Source: Bacteroidota bacterium | Lineage (GTDB): Bacteria; Bacteroidota; Bacteroidia; JABEUT01 | Reading direction: 5' to 3' | Assembly (NCBI GenBank): GCA_013288345.1 | Contig: JABDCA010000014.1 | Coordinates: forward strand, 1 to 62,003 | Length of the DNA stretch: 62,003 bases | In this document: piece by piece, positions 32,479-41,039 of the stretch | Layout: every line of letters begins with the position of its first letter | Position numbering within the stretch: position 1 is the stretch's first letter | Notes under the pieces: model-generated | Seen by the model: only the letters and a program-made list of their open reading frames with translations | Database searches by the model: none | What the model was told of the DNA's origin: nothing | Translations under genes and position numbers: made by a program

Positions 32479-34338
32479 CTATTGCACAACCAGCTTCCCT
32501 TCTGCAACAAGCTTATTACCACTTTCAGTCATTACTCTATAAAAATAAACACCTGCTGCTTTAGTCCCTAAATCAATTGACAACTGAGAATGAACAGTTG
32601 ATACTTCAGAATACACTTGTTCACCTAACATATTATATACTGCAACTTGCAGTTTTTCATTGCCCATTGTCAATTGCCCATTATCAACTAGCATTGTAAA
32701 TTTGCCATTGCTCGGATTAGGATATACTTTAACATCGTAATTATTTACAATATTTTGCACCGATGTAGTTGACTTACTTGGCATATTAATGTTATCCAGG
32801 TAAAGTATATTCCCCCAGCCAGAGCGGCTTTCAAAGGAGAACATGACATTAGTCTGCCCGTTCAATGCAGCAAGACTAACAGAATCTCTCCTCCATGCAC
32901 TAACTGACGGCGGCACAAAGCAACCGTGACCATGGCTACCTGCCGTATCAGTACCGGCTGATGTGGTGCTGCCTGTTGTGCAAAGTGTTGCACCACCTTT
33001 CAAATAAATATTGGTCCATGTAGCGCCACAATCGGTTGAATAATATACAGCAAGTGTATCGCTATATTTTGGGGTGCTTGTTAAATTACTTGGTTCGTAT
33101 GCCACATCAAATGATAATTCGGCATTAGTAACTCCTGTAAAGCTATAATCGGGTGTATATAATTGCTGCCTTTGGCCTGCAATGTTTACCGTCTGTCCGC
33201 AGTTAGCAGGAAAGTACATGCACTGTGTGCTGTTATAACCTGTCGATTTGCATAGCTCCCACATACTATCATTTACACTTGGTAAATTCAAATACCATCC
33301 TGTTGGTGGAAATGTAGCCGATTGAAAATCTTCAGCCAGTGGCAATACACCTGTTGCAGTAACATTAATATAGGTAGTATACGTAATTGAATCCTTTCCT
33401 ACCGAAGATGTTACCACTTCTTTAACACTATATGTGCCGGGGGTGTTATATACAACAGTCGGGTTTTGTGCAGTAGAAGTATCGGGTGTACCGCCTGCAA
33501 AAGTCCATTGCCACTTGCTTATAGTACCTGTGCTTGTGCTTTTATCGGTAAAACTAACAGAGGTACCGGGGCAAACCGATTTAACATTCGAAGTAAAATC
33601 AGCAAGCACTGCATTACATGCAATTAAGGTGTTAAACTGGTTAGTGGTACCATTAAAAACATCGCCATCTACATTGGCTGTACCACTAATTCCGGGAATA
33701 GTAGCAGTCCATGTATATTGTTTAAAATTCCATGTTTTCCATACCCCAATATTAGGCGGTGGTGCTGTAGCGCTGCTATTGTAATCATCTATCCAAAGGC
33801 CCCATGTATTTAACGAACTCTTTACAAAGCTTGCATTGCTGGGGCCTATATATATAATGGGGGCAATTCCGGTAGCGGTTTTTACGGTTGTCATCCATAC
33901 CTGAACCCAAGCTGTTAATGAGTCTGCAGTAAAATAAGCAGATAGCGAAGGGCCTGATGGCGGATCTTCCAGATCGAGAACCGGAGGCAAATGACATGCT
34001 TTAATATAAGAACCGGCTACACTCAAAAAATAATTAGCTTCAGCAACCGGGGTATTATTTTCGGGATGCGCAAAATGGTAAGCACCCATTACTACGCCCG
34101 CTGCATTACCGTTTACTTCGTTACCGGCAAAATAAGAATCGGTGAGGCCAACACCTTCAGTAGCCTTGGCAAAAGCAAAAGTAATTCCACTGGCTTTTAC
34201 TTTGGTCCAGTTTATGGTACCCTCATACGAGGAAACATCAACACCAAGTATAGTTTGCGCATGTAGCTCGCTCCCACTCTTTGCAAAGGGGAATAAGAAA
34301 ATGGCTATTGCTGAAATAAAAAGTAATTGTTTTTTCAT
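32479..34338 (-). CDS. T9SS-secreted GH25 muramidase with PKD domain (copy 3)
   Basis: 619 residues: signal peptide ending LHAQ (about 28); GH25 (about 30-240; LGVDVSSYEGTINW, PVLDLEDP, MGAYHF); PKD (about 245-330); beta-sandwich with SFESRSGWG; T9SS tail (VYPNPSNGKFTM to LVVQ). It keeps the DVSSYxG catalytic start seen in copy 1. Unlike the copies at 9231 and 11543 it has no small secreted partner gene; its own TATATTTG promoter lies just upstream. The tail contains DNGQLTMGN, another short low-complexity insertion in the sorting domain. Confidence 0.92.
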   Translation of the reverse strand: MKKQLLFISAIAIFLFPFAKSGSELHAQTILGVDVSSYEGTINWTKVKASGITFAFAKATEGVGLTDSYFAGNEVNGNAAGVVMGAYHFAHPENNTPVAEANYFLSVAGSYIKACHLPPVLDLEDPPSGPSLSAYFTADSLTAWVQVWMTTVKTATGIAPIIYIGPSNASFVKSSLNTWGLWIDDYNSSATAPPPNIGVWKTWNFKQYTWTATIPGISGTANVDGDVFNGTTNQFNTLIACNAVLADFTSNVKSVCPGTSVSFTDKSTSTGTISKWQWTFAGGTPDTSTAQNPTVVYNTPGTYSVKEVVTSSVGKDSITYTTYINVTATGVLPLAEDFQSATFPPTGWYLNLPSVNDSMWELCKSTGYNSTQCMYFPANCGQTVNIAGQRQQLYTPDYSFTGVTNAELSFDVAYEPSNLTSTPKYSDTLAVYYSTDCGATWTNIYLKGGATLCTTGSTTSAGTDTAGSHGHGCFVPPSVSAWRRDSVSLAALNGQTNVMFSFESRSGWGNILYLDNINMPSKSTTSVQNIVNNYDVKVYPNPSNGKFTMLVDNGQLTMGNEKLQVAVYNMLGEQVYSEVSTVHSQLSIDLGTKAAGVYFYRVMTESGNKLVAEGKLVVQ

Positions 34339-34393
34339 TGAAATAAATATAGAAATTCAGGGGGCAAATTTTATACTTAGCGAAATATGTATT

Positions 34394-34401
34394 CAAATAT
34401 A
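34394..34401 (-). promoter_or_regulatory. predicted -7 box of muramidase copy 3
   Basis: TATATTTG on the minus strand, 56 bp before the ATG at 34338, the same spacing as for module 1. Confidence 0.5.
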
Positions 34402-34443
34402 GCAATATAGGCATTTGTTATCGTCTTTCAAAAACAATATTTG

Positions 34444-34451
34444 TATATTTG
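34444..34451 (+). promoter_or_regulatory. predicted -7 box of the 34479-36861 operon
   Basis: TATATTTG, 28 bp before the ATG at 34479, divergent from the muramidase copy 3 promoter. Confidence 0.5.
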
Positions 34452-34478
34452 TGTATAGTTAATTTCTAATAAAACTTC

Positions 34479-35093
34479 ATGAAACCACTCTTACGTTTTA
34501 CCTTACTATTTATTTTTTTAAGTTTCAACAAAAGCTATGGCCAGTATGAATTTAATCTTGGCTACATGGCTCCATCGGGCGATATAAGCTACTTACTGAA
34601 ACCGGCACCAAGTTTCGAATTTGTCTTCCACACCGGTGATGTAGACAGTCATTATCATTTTGGATTTAGCCTTGGGTATTGCAGTCTGAGTACAACACAG
34701 GATACTTTCAGAACATATGCTGTTGGTGGCCCTACAGGAGGAGTTCTTCCCGGGTATGAAGTAATACATAAGTACGAAGTAGTACCAATTGGTATGAGAA
34801 ATGAATTCATCTTATTCCCCGAAAAAAAACTATCTCCCGTACTGGCCCTCGATCTTGTTTTTAATATTATCAGCATAGATGAAGATGACTATGCCGAAAC
34901 CTTTATTCAGTCGAGCGAAACCGGAGATACTTACTGGTCGCTGGCTATATTACCACGATTTGGTGCACAATACAAACTGAACGACAATATTGTGTTTACA
35001 GCAGGATTTGGCAGGAGCATGAGTTTTACCGGCACTGTTGAAAACGATGCTTACTGGAAAACATATATAGGAATCAAATACTATATAGATTAA
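34479..35093 (+). CDS. outer-membrane beta-barrel protein
   Basis: 204 residues: signal peptide ending SYGQ (about 22), then a small barrel pattern (EFNLGYMAPSGDISY, FGFSLGYCSL, VPIGMRNEFILFP, LAILPRFGAQYKLNDNIVFTAGFGR, TYIGIKYYID) ending in an aromatic-rich strand. It is the first gene of a four-gene operon with short gaps (12, 8 and 2 bp). Function unknown; a structural or adhesion role would be a guess. Confidence 0.75.
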   Translation: MKPLLRFTLLFIFLSFNKSYGQYEFNLGYMAPSGDISYLLKPAPSFEFVFHTGDVDSHYHFGFSLGYCSLSTTQDTFRTYAVGGPTGGVLPGYEVIHKYEVVPIGMRNEFILFPEKKLSPVLALDLVFNIISIDEDDYAETFIQSSETGDTYWSLAILPRFGAQYKLNDNIVFTAGFGRSMSFTGTVENDAYWKTYIGIKYYID

Positions 35094-35105
35094 ACTTACC
35101 ACATC

Positions 35106-35879
35106 ATGAAAAAAACATTTCTATTCCTGCTCATTTTTATTGTTTGTGGGCTCTATTGGTCCTGCAGTAAAGTTACGTATGACGAGGCTTTACCTGCTGT
35201 TCAGTTTATATCGGCAAAATCGTACGGCAACGATTCAGTATTATTAACAGCCAAAGTTACAAGCAGCGGCGCCAGCCCTATTGAAAATGTTGGTTTTGCT
35301 TATAGCGAACAACCCTATTTTGATATTTTAGTAAATCAAATTCAAGCCGCACCTACGTTAGGGCAATTTTCTGTTGTTATAAAAGCCATACCCGACAGTA
35401 CCTATTACATTAAATGCTTTGCTACAAATAGTTTCGGTTATGTAGCCTCCGGCAATTATAAATACACAGTCCCTACAACTACACCTCAATCTGCACCATG
35501 TGCAGCATCAATACCAGCTAACAGTGTTGTAGATAATAAAGCAACTTATAGTGGTTTATACATATATTACAATAATGCAGGATCTACTTATGGCAATATA
35601 GATGTAAATGCAACCAACGGGGCTTCAGAAACGGTTGATATTTACTTTAATGCACCACCTGTTAATGGTATTTACACAACATCTGATCCATCAAATCTTT
35701 CGTTTGACCCAAACCCATACGATTGCGCCATAGTAGTTAACAACAATTATGTTGTTAACTCTGGAGGATATGTGTATATCGCTCTTGGCAACGGCGGAAG
35801 CGGAACAATAACATTCTGCTCACTTCCTTACGTTGCTTTCTCCTCTACATTTTTTGTAAGTGGTAATCTTACCTATTAA
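35106..35879 (+). CDS. lipoprotein with fibronectin-like domain
   Basis: 257 residues with a lipobox (LYWSC, Cys about 20). An Ig/fibronectin-III-like domain (about 30-125; ILLTAKVTSSGASPIENVGFAYSEQP-like strands and DSTYYIKCFATNSFGYVAS) is followed by a second beta-rich domain (about 135-257) ending in FFVSGNLTY. The pattern of comparing states (GFAYSE, YIKCFATN) is that of Bacteroidota surface lipoproteins with FN3-type modules. No enzyme signature. It is the second gene of the operon. Confidence 0.7.
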   Translation: MKKTFLFLLIFIVCGLYWSCSKVTYDEALPAVQFISAKSYGNDSVLLTAKVTSSGASPIENVGFAYSEQPYFDILVNQIQAAPTLGQFSVVIKAIPDSTYYIKCFATNSFGYVASGNYKYTVPTTTPQSAPCAASIPANSVVDNKATYSGLYIYYNNAGSTYGNIDVNATNGASETVDIYFNAPPVNGIYTTSDPSNLSFDPNPYDCAIVVNNNYVVNSGGYVYIALGNGGSGTITFCSLPYVAFSSTFFVSGNLTY

Positions 35880-35887
35880 TACAAAAT

Positions 35888-36523
35888 ATGAACCGGCAAC
35901 AAATTATTGATTGCTACAATAAAACTGCGGGCAAGTATGCCGATGCTTTATTTGATGAGCTAAGTAAAAAACCTTTCGACAGGCTTATACTCAGCCAATT
36001 TGCGAAAGAGAACAAAGGCAATGGCAAAATGATTGACCTTGGTTGCGGGCCAGGACAGACAACGAAGTTTCTGTATGAACAGGGAGTTACAGATATTATA
36101 GGTGCCGATATTTCAGAGGGCATGATAGAGATAGCCAAATCATTGAATTCTGACATTGATTTTGAAATAGCAGATATGCTTAACCTTCATTATCCGAAAA
36201 AATCGTTCGGTTCGGCAATTGCTTTTTATTCCATAGTACATTTTACCGAGACTGAATTAAAAAAGGCCTTTGGCGAAATACACAAAATACTTAAACAGGG
36301 CGGCCAGTTCCTGTTCTCGTTCCACATTGGTAATGAACCAATACACCGCGATGTTTTTTTTGATGTACCTGTAAATATCGATTTTTATTTTTTCGAAACA
36401 GAAAAAATAGTGAGCCTTGTTAAAGAAGCAGGCTTTACAGTTATTGATGCAATTGAACGATACCCCTACCCGGATGTTGAACACCAGAGCAAACGTGCGT
36501 ATATTTGGGTAAAAATTAACTGA
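35888..36523 (+). CDS. class I SAM-dependent methyltransferase
   Basis: 211 residues. SAM-binding motif I is MIDLGCGPGQTTKFL (about 50-64), followed by IIGADISEGMIEIAK and motif II IEIADML-like FEIADMLNLHY, AIAFYSIVHF and LKQGGQFLFSFHIG. This is the Methyltransf_11/25 fold. The substrate is unknown; small molecules are typical for this group. It lies 8 bp after the lipoprotein gene and 2 bp before the phosphatase-like gene, so it belongs to this operon. Confidence 0.88.
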   Translation: MNRQQIIDCYNKTAGKYADALFDELSKKPFDRLILSQFAKENKGNGKMIDLGCGPGQTTKFLYEQGVTDIIGADISEGMIEIAKSLNSDIDFEIADMLNLHYPKKSFGSAIAFYSIVHFTETELKKAFGEIHKILKQGGQFLFSFHIGNEPIHRDVFFDVPVNIDFYFFETEKIVSLVKEAGFTVIDAIERYPYPDVEHQSKRAYIWVKIN

Positions 36524-36525
36524 TC

Positions 36526-36861
36526 ATGCCCAACATACTATTTATATGCAGCCTTAACCAGGTGCTCAGCCCCACAGCCGAAGCCATTTACAAGGGCAGA
36601 CTTGACACGGTTGTAAAATCGGCAGGAACAGAAGCTACTGCCAGAATAAAGCTGAGTGTGAAACTTGTATTATGGGCCGATGTTATTTTTGCCATGGAGA
36701 AAGATCACAAACAACGTATTATAGAAAGATTTCCACTTGAAACGATGGAAAAAGAAATAATAGTATTGAATATACCCGAAAAATATCAGTTTATGGACCC
36801 GGCGTTAATTGAGGCAATTAAGGCTTCTGCCGATAAACATATTGAGGAGTACTGCGGCTAG
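36526..36861 (+). CDS. low-molecular-weight protein-tyrosine-phosphatase-like protein, catalytic Arg missing
   Basis: 111 residues, aligning with the short bacterial LMW-PTP family (COG4551-like): ILFICSLNQVLSPTAEAIY at the start, LVLWADVIFAMEKDHKQRI and LNIPEKYQFMDPALIE. In that family the loop reads C-x5-R-S-P-T-A-E; here the Arg position is Leu14 (CTC codon), while Cys8, SPTAE and the acidic loop (DPALI) remain. Without the Arg it should not hydrolyse phosphotyrosine normally and may be a binding pseudoenzyme. It is the last gene of the operon. Confidence 0.85.
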   Translation: MPNILFICSLNQVLSPTAEAIYKGRLDTVVKSAGTEATARIKLSVKLVLWADVIFAMEKDHKQRIIERFPLETMEKEIIVLNIPEKYQFMDPALIEAIKASADKHIEEYCG

Positions 36862-36890
36862 AATAACACTTATTGTAATCTTATAAATTA

Positions 36891-36920
36891 AAAATGCCCG
36901 GCATAGCGTCGGGCATTTCT
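36891..36920. terminator. bidirectional terminator
   Basis: AAAAATGCCCG / CGGGCATTTCT around GCATAGCGT, between the 34479-36861 operon and the converging gene at 36941. Confidence 0.75.
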
Positions 36921-36940
36921 AATTTAAGCGAACACTATTT

Positions 36941-38860
36941 TTAATTTATCAAAACCTTTACAACCCGTTGCACTTCATCATCGCCAAGCCTTACGTAGTA
37001 AATTCCTTTTGCAAATGATGTTACATTAAACGAAGCTTCAACCCTGTTGCCACCCGGAGAAACAGCTTTCCTGGCAATATGCTTACCCAGTACATCATAT
37101 ATATCTACATTCATTTTATTATTGGTTGGCAAGCCATCACCTTTCACATTAAGCATATTACCCATTTGCGAAGCGGTAAGGTTAATTTGCGGAGTGCTTA
37201 TGCCGGCAATACCCAAGGGGCATGGTGTAGGTATTTGAAAAGAAAATATCCGCGAAGCTATAGAGCCCGCTTCTGAATACATATTAGTATGCCAAAAGGT
37301 AATGCCATCAACAGGATCAACAGAGGTGTGAGAATAATCGCCCCAGCGGTTAAAGGTGCTAACCTTACCACTACCAGCCACACCTATTCCCTCAGTAAGA
37401 GACATGATCCCGAGCGAATCGCAGGCTGTTCTGCCGGTATAACGCATACCGGGATACGTGGAGGTTTTATCGGATACAGAGTAACATAAGCCAATATCAC
37501 CATTTATATCCATTGCTATAGAAGGGTTCCAGCGGTTTACACTATCATTGGGTGCATATGTACCTTGCTGGTAAATAGCCCACATTTTTGTTATTGTATC
37601 CTGGCGCAGTTCATACCACCTAACTCCTGCCAGTTCAGTACCACCTGTTCCTGTTGCCGATGTAGGTGTTTTACTGATGTTCACCGGGTAACACAAGACT
37701 GCAGCATTATGGCTGCCCCACCTCATATAAGGAATGCGATACGATATAAAACCATCTAATGCATCAAAAGAACCAATGCCTTTGGGTTGGTCTATATCGG
37801 CACGCGAGCCACCTGAAAAATAGGAGTTGAAAGGCGCAGTTGGCAGTGTTTGATAAGAACCGAGCTTACCTGTTTTCTTTGTCCAGTTAACCGAAATAGA
37901 ATCTATTACAAGTTCATCATTAAAACCTACACCCCAATTATCATCATTATAATACATCAGGAAGTTAGGCGAACCATACTGCGGCAATTGCCCGTCGGCA
38001 TACATGGTCATAGGGCAAAAAAAACCTTCAGCACCGTTTGGGGTACCATTAAAAGGTATAACAATAAAGCCTGCGGTTGGATCGCCGGCAATCATTTTTG
38101 TTCTTTCATAAACAACCACTTTATCATTTTGGCAGTTACAGGTTTGATAATAACCATCAGCCCAGATCGAATATTTAGGGTAATCGGCAAAGTCAGAATT
38201 ATCGGGACAGAAATAATATAAATAATAACTACCTGTAGGGTCATTGGTTACCGATACGGCCATCATCATGGTATCAATAGATGCATTGTTATTGGAACCA
38301 CATGGGTTATCGTTTTCCTGAAATTCAGTAACTATCCAGCGGTCGGCAAACTTATCGTACATGGTTACAGGGTCTCCGTCATCGCAGGTAAATGTGCCAA
38401 AAAGCGAGGATAGATCTATGTTAACCAATACGCCATTGCCTGACTTATCGTAAATAGAATATACACTGTTAATGGTTTGCACATAATAATTAGAGCCTAT
38501 CATTCCATTAGGGTCAAGCGGAATATAACCCTGGCCCGAGCCACCATCAAAACTCTGTATTGGGGCTTTATTTTCTCTTGTTCCCTGTGCAGTTTGAATT
38601 GCGCCATCGGTTATTGAAGCATTGGGGTTATATGTTTCATGGTAATTTTTCACAAAAGAAGCGCCTGCGTCGGCTGATAGCTTAGGCGAAGCAAATTTTT
38701 TGGTAAGTGGATGCTTTGCTGCAATATCTGACAATTTTTCAGAAATGGCAAATCGGGCACATTGCCTATAATAAGAACCATCGGCATTTCGCATTTCTTT
38801 TTGAGCATTAAGAAACGAAAAAAATAAAATGCCTCCGCCAAGTAGTATTGCTTTTTTCAT
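36941..38860 (-). CDS. T9SS-secreted protein, tandem paralog 1
   Basis: 639 residues: signal peptide ending NAQ (about 19), a large beta-rich body (about 75-545) and a T9SS-type tail (about 560-639, VDIYDVLGKHIARKAVSPG to RVVKVLIN). Body hallmarks are LDPNGMIGSNYYVQTINSVY, DDGDPVTMYDKFADRWIVTEFQ, DYPKYSIWADGYYQTCNC and RWGDYSHTSVDPVDGITFWHTN. Such DPNG-x-x-GxxxYVQ...D-x-AD-R-W patterns mark a family of secreted bacterial proteins with a propeller-like layout and no known activity. Two more paralogs follow upstream on the same strand. Confidence 0.82.
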   Translation of the reverse strand: MKKAILLGGGILFFSFLNAQKEMRNADGSYYRQCARFAISEKLSDIAAKHPLTKKFASPKLSADAGASFVKNYHETYNPNASITDGAIQTAQGTRENKAPIQSFDGGSGQGYIPLDPNGMIGSNYYVQTINSVYSIYDKSGNGVLVNIDLSSLFGTFTCDDGDPVTMYDKFADRWIVTEFQENDNPCGSNNNASIDTMMMAVSVTNDPTGSYYLYYFCPDNSDFADYPKYSIWADGYYQTCNCQNDKVVVYERTKMIAGDPTAGFIVIPFNGTPNGAEGFFCPMTMYADGQLPQYGSPNFLMYYNDDNWGVGFNDELVIDSISVNWTKKTGKLGSYQTLPTAPFNSYFSGGSRADIDQPKGIGSFDALDGFISYRIPYMRWGSHNAAVLCYPVNISKTPTSATGTGGTELAGVRWYELRQDTITKMWAIYQQGTYAPNDSVNRWNPSIAMDINGDIGLCYSVSDKTSTYPGMRYTGRTACDSLGIMSLTEGIGVAGSGKVSTFNRWGDYSHTSVDPVDGITFWHTNMYSEAGSIASRIFSFQIPTPCPLGIAGISTPQINLTASQMGNMLNVKGDGLPTNNKMNVDIYDVLGKHIARKAVSPGGNRVEASFNVTSFAKGIYYVRLGDDEVQRVVKVLIN

Positions 38861-38940
38861 GTTATAAATTTAGTTCTGTAAAGGTATCAATCCAATTTAC
38901 CTTTTCCAAATTTAACCTGTGTATCAAGGGTATCAAAACA

Positions 38941-38970
38941 AAAGAGCCCCGCATTACTGCAGGGCTCTTT
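38941..38970. terminator. terminator between tandem paralogs 2 and 1
   Basis: AAAGAGCCC / GGGCTCTTT around CGCATTACTGCA, 18 bp past the stop of the gene at 38988. The three paralogs are therefore likely separate transcripts. Confidence 0.7.
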
Positions 38971-38987
38971 CTATAAAAATTGTTTTT

Positions 38988-40904
38988 TTAGTTTATCAAA
39001 ACCTTTACAACACGCTGTACTTCGTCGTTGCCTAAACGTACATAGTAAATTCCTTTTGCAAGCGTCTCAATATTAAATGTAGCTTCAACTTTATCGCCAC
39101 CCGGTGTAACAGCTTTACCCATTATGTGTTTACCTAATACATCATAAACATCCACATTCATTTTATCATTTACAGGTAAGCCTTCGCCTTTTACATTAAG
39201 CGTATTGCCCGTTTGAAATGCAGTAAGATTAATTTGCGGGCCGCTAATGCCTGCATAACCTACAGGGCAAAGAGGCGATAACTGAAACGAGAATATGCGT
39301 GATGATACCTTACCACCTTGTGCATACATATTGGTATGCCAAAAGGTAATTCCATCTACCGGGTCAACTGAGGTATGAGAATAATCGCCCCAGCGATTGC
39401 TGGTATTAAGGGTTCCACTTCCGGCAACACCAACACCTTCCGTAAGTGTCATTTTACCAAGTGTATCACAAGCGGCTCTACCTGTGTAACGTGCACCGGG
39501 GTAAACTGTGGTTTTATTAGAAACAGAATAACACAAACCTATACTGCCATTTGCATCCATTGCAATAGATGGGTTCCAGCGGTTTACACCGTCATTAGGC
39601 GCATAGGTTCCCTGTTGGTAAATACTCCATTTTCTTGATGTTGTATCCTGGCGTATTTCATACCACCTTACACCTGCCAATTCGGTACCACCTGTAACAG
39701 TAGGCGATGTAGGTGTAGCGCTAACGTTTACAGGATAACACATAACAGCCGCATTGTATTTACCCCATCTTAAATAAGGAATACGGTATGATATAAAACC
39801 ATCTAATGCATCAAAAGAGCCAGCTTTACCAGGCTGGTCAATATCTTTTTCGGTACCACCTGAAAAATACGAATCGAACGGAGCTGTAGGAAGTAATTGG
39901 TATTGGCCAATTGAACCGGTTTTAGTTGTCCAGTTAACCGAAATAGAATCAATTACAAGTTCATCGGTAAAGCTCGGACCCCAGTTGTCGTCGTAAAAAA
40001 ACATAAGGTAGTTTGGTGAACCATAAGGAGGCAACGTACCATCTGCGTACATGGTCATAGGGCAAAAGAAACCACCATTTCCGCCAATGTTCCATGGGTT
40101 ATCGGCAAAAGGAACAACAATAAAACCGGCAGTAGGATCGCCGGCAACCATTTTTGTCCTGTCATATATAGTTACTTTATCATTCTGGCAATTACAAGTT
40201 TGATAATAACCATCTGCCCAAATAGAATACTTAGGATAATCGGCAAAGTCAGCATTATCGGGGCAGAAATAATACAGATAATATTTACCGGTAGGATCAT
40301 TGGTTTGCGAAACTGCCATCATCATGGTATCAATAGCATCATTGCTTCCGCAAGTTCCGTTCTCCTGAAATTCTGTAACGATCCAACGATCAGCAAACCT
40401 GTCGTACATAGTTACCGGATCTCCGTCATCGCACGTAAATGAGCCAAAAAGATTGGAAAGGTCTGTCTGTGCCAGTTTAGTTGTTCCGTTTTTATTATAT
40501 ACTGCATACACACTATTAATAGTTTGCACATAGTAATTAGAACCAATCATACCATTAGGGTCGAGTGGTACATAACCTTGCCCTGATGCACCATTCACGC
40601 TAACACGAGTACCCGGGTTTTGCAAGGTACCGTCAGTAGTTTGTATTGCACCATCTTTTGTAAGCGCATTTGGGTTATATGTTGCATTAATTAACCTTGC
40701 AACCGGAGCCCTGCCATCAGCAGCTTCTTTAGGCTGGCTGAATTGTTTTACAGGATGCTTTGCTGCAATTTCTGACAATGGCTCAGATATAGCAAACCTT
40801 GCGCATTGTTTATAATACGAACCATCGGCATGGCGTATTTCTTTTTGTGCAGATACAAAAGTAAAGAACAAAATGCCGGTACTAAGAAGTAAAGTTTTTT
40901 TCAT
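38988..40904 (-). CDS. T9SS-secreted protein, tandem paralog 2
   Basis: 638 residues, very close to the product of 36941-38860 along its whole length (identical runs such as ADYPKYSIWADGYYQTCNCQ and ISYRIPY, and the same YDVLGKHI tail). Signal peptide ends SAQ. Six or more conserved cysteines in the body (TCDDGDP, YFCPDN, QTCNCQ, FFCPMTM) probably form disulfides. Function unknown. A near-consensus TATCTTTA box (about 40938-40945 on the minus strand) precedes it. Confidence 0.82.
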   Translation of the reverse strand: MKKTLLLSTGILFFTFVSAQKEIRHADGSYYKQCARFAISEPLSEIAAKHPVKQFSQPKEAADGRAPVARLINATYNPNALTKDGAIQTTDGTLQNPGTRVSVNGASGQGYVPLDPNGMIGSNYYVQTINSVYAVYNKNGTTKLAQTDLSNLFGSFTCDDGDPVTMYDRFADRWIVTEFQENGTCGSNDAIDTMMMAVSQTNDPTGKYYLYYFCPDNADFADYPKYSIWADGYYQTCNCQNDKVTIYDRTKMVAGDPTAGFIVVPFADNPWNIGGNGGFFCPMTMYADGTLPPYGSPNYLMFFYDDNWGPSFTDELVIDSISVNWTTKTGSIGQYQLLPTAPFDSYFSGGTEKDIDQPGKAGSFDALDGFISYRIPYLRWGKYNAAVMCYPVNVSATPTSPTVTGGTELAGVRWYEIRQDTTSRKWSIYQQGTYAPNDGVNRWNPSIAMDANGSIGLCYSVSNKTTVYPGARYTGRAACDTLGKMTLTEGVGVAGSGTLNTSNRWGDYSHTSVDPVDGITFWHTNMYAQGGKVSSRIFSFQLSPLCPVGYAGISGPQINLTAFQTGNTLNVKGEGLPVNDKMNVDVYDVLGKHIMGKAVTPGGDKVEATFNIETLAKGIYYVRLGNDEVQRVVKVLIN

Positions 40905-40989
40905 AATGTCAATTTAATTAGCGTAAAGATATAAATGAATCCTTCATTTACAAAATCCGATAAAGGCCATAACAATTTAAAGAACAGAA

Positions 40990-41031
40990 AAAAGAAAAGA
41001 GCGCTACATAGTTGCGGCACTCTTTTCTTTT
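40990..41031. terminator. terminator after tandem paralog 3
   Basis: An AAAAAGAAAAGAGCGC / GCACTCTTTTCTTTT imperfect stem, 9 bp past the stop at 41040. Confidence 0.65.
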
Positions 41032-41039
41032 AAAATAAT

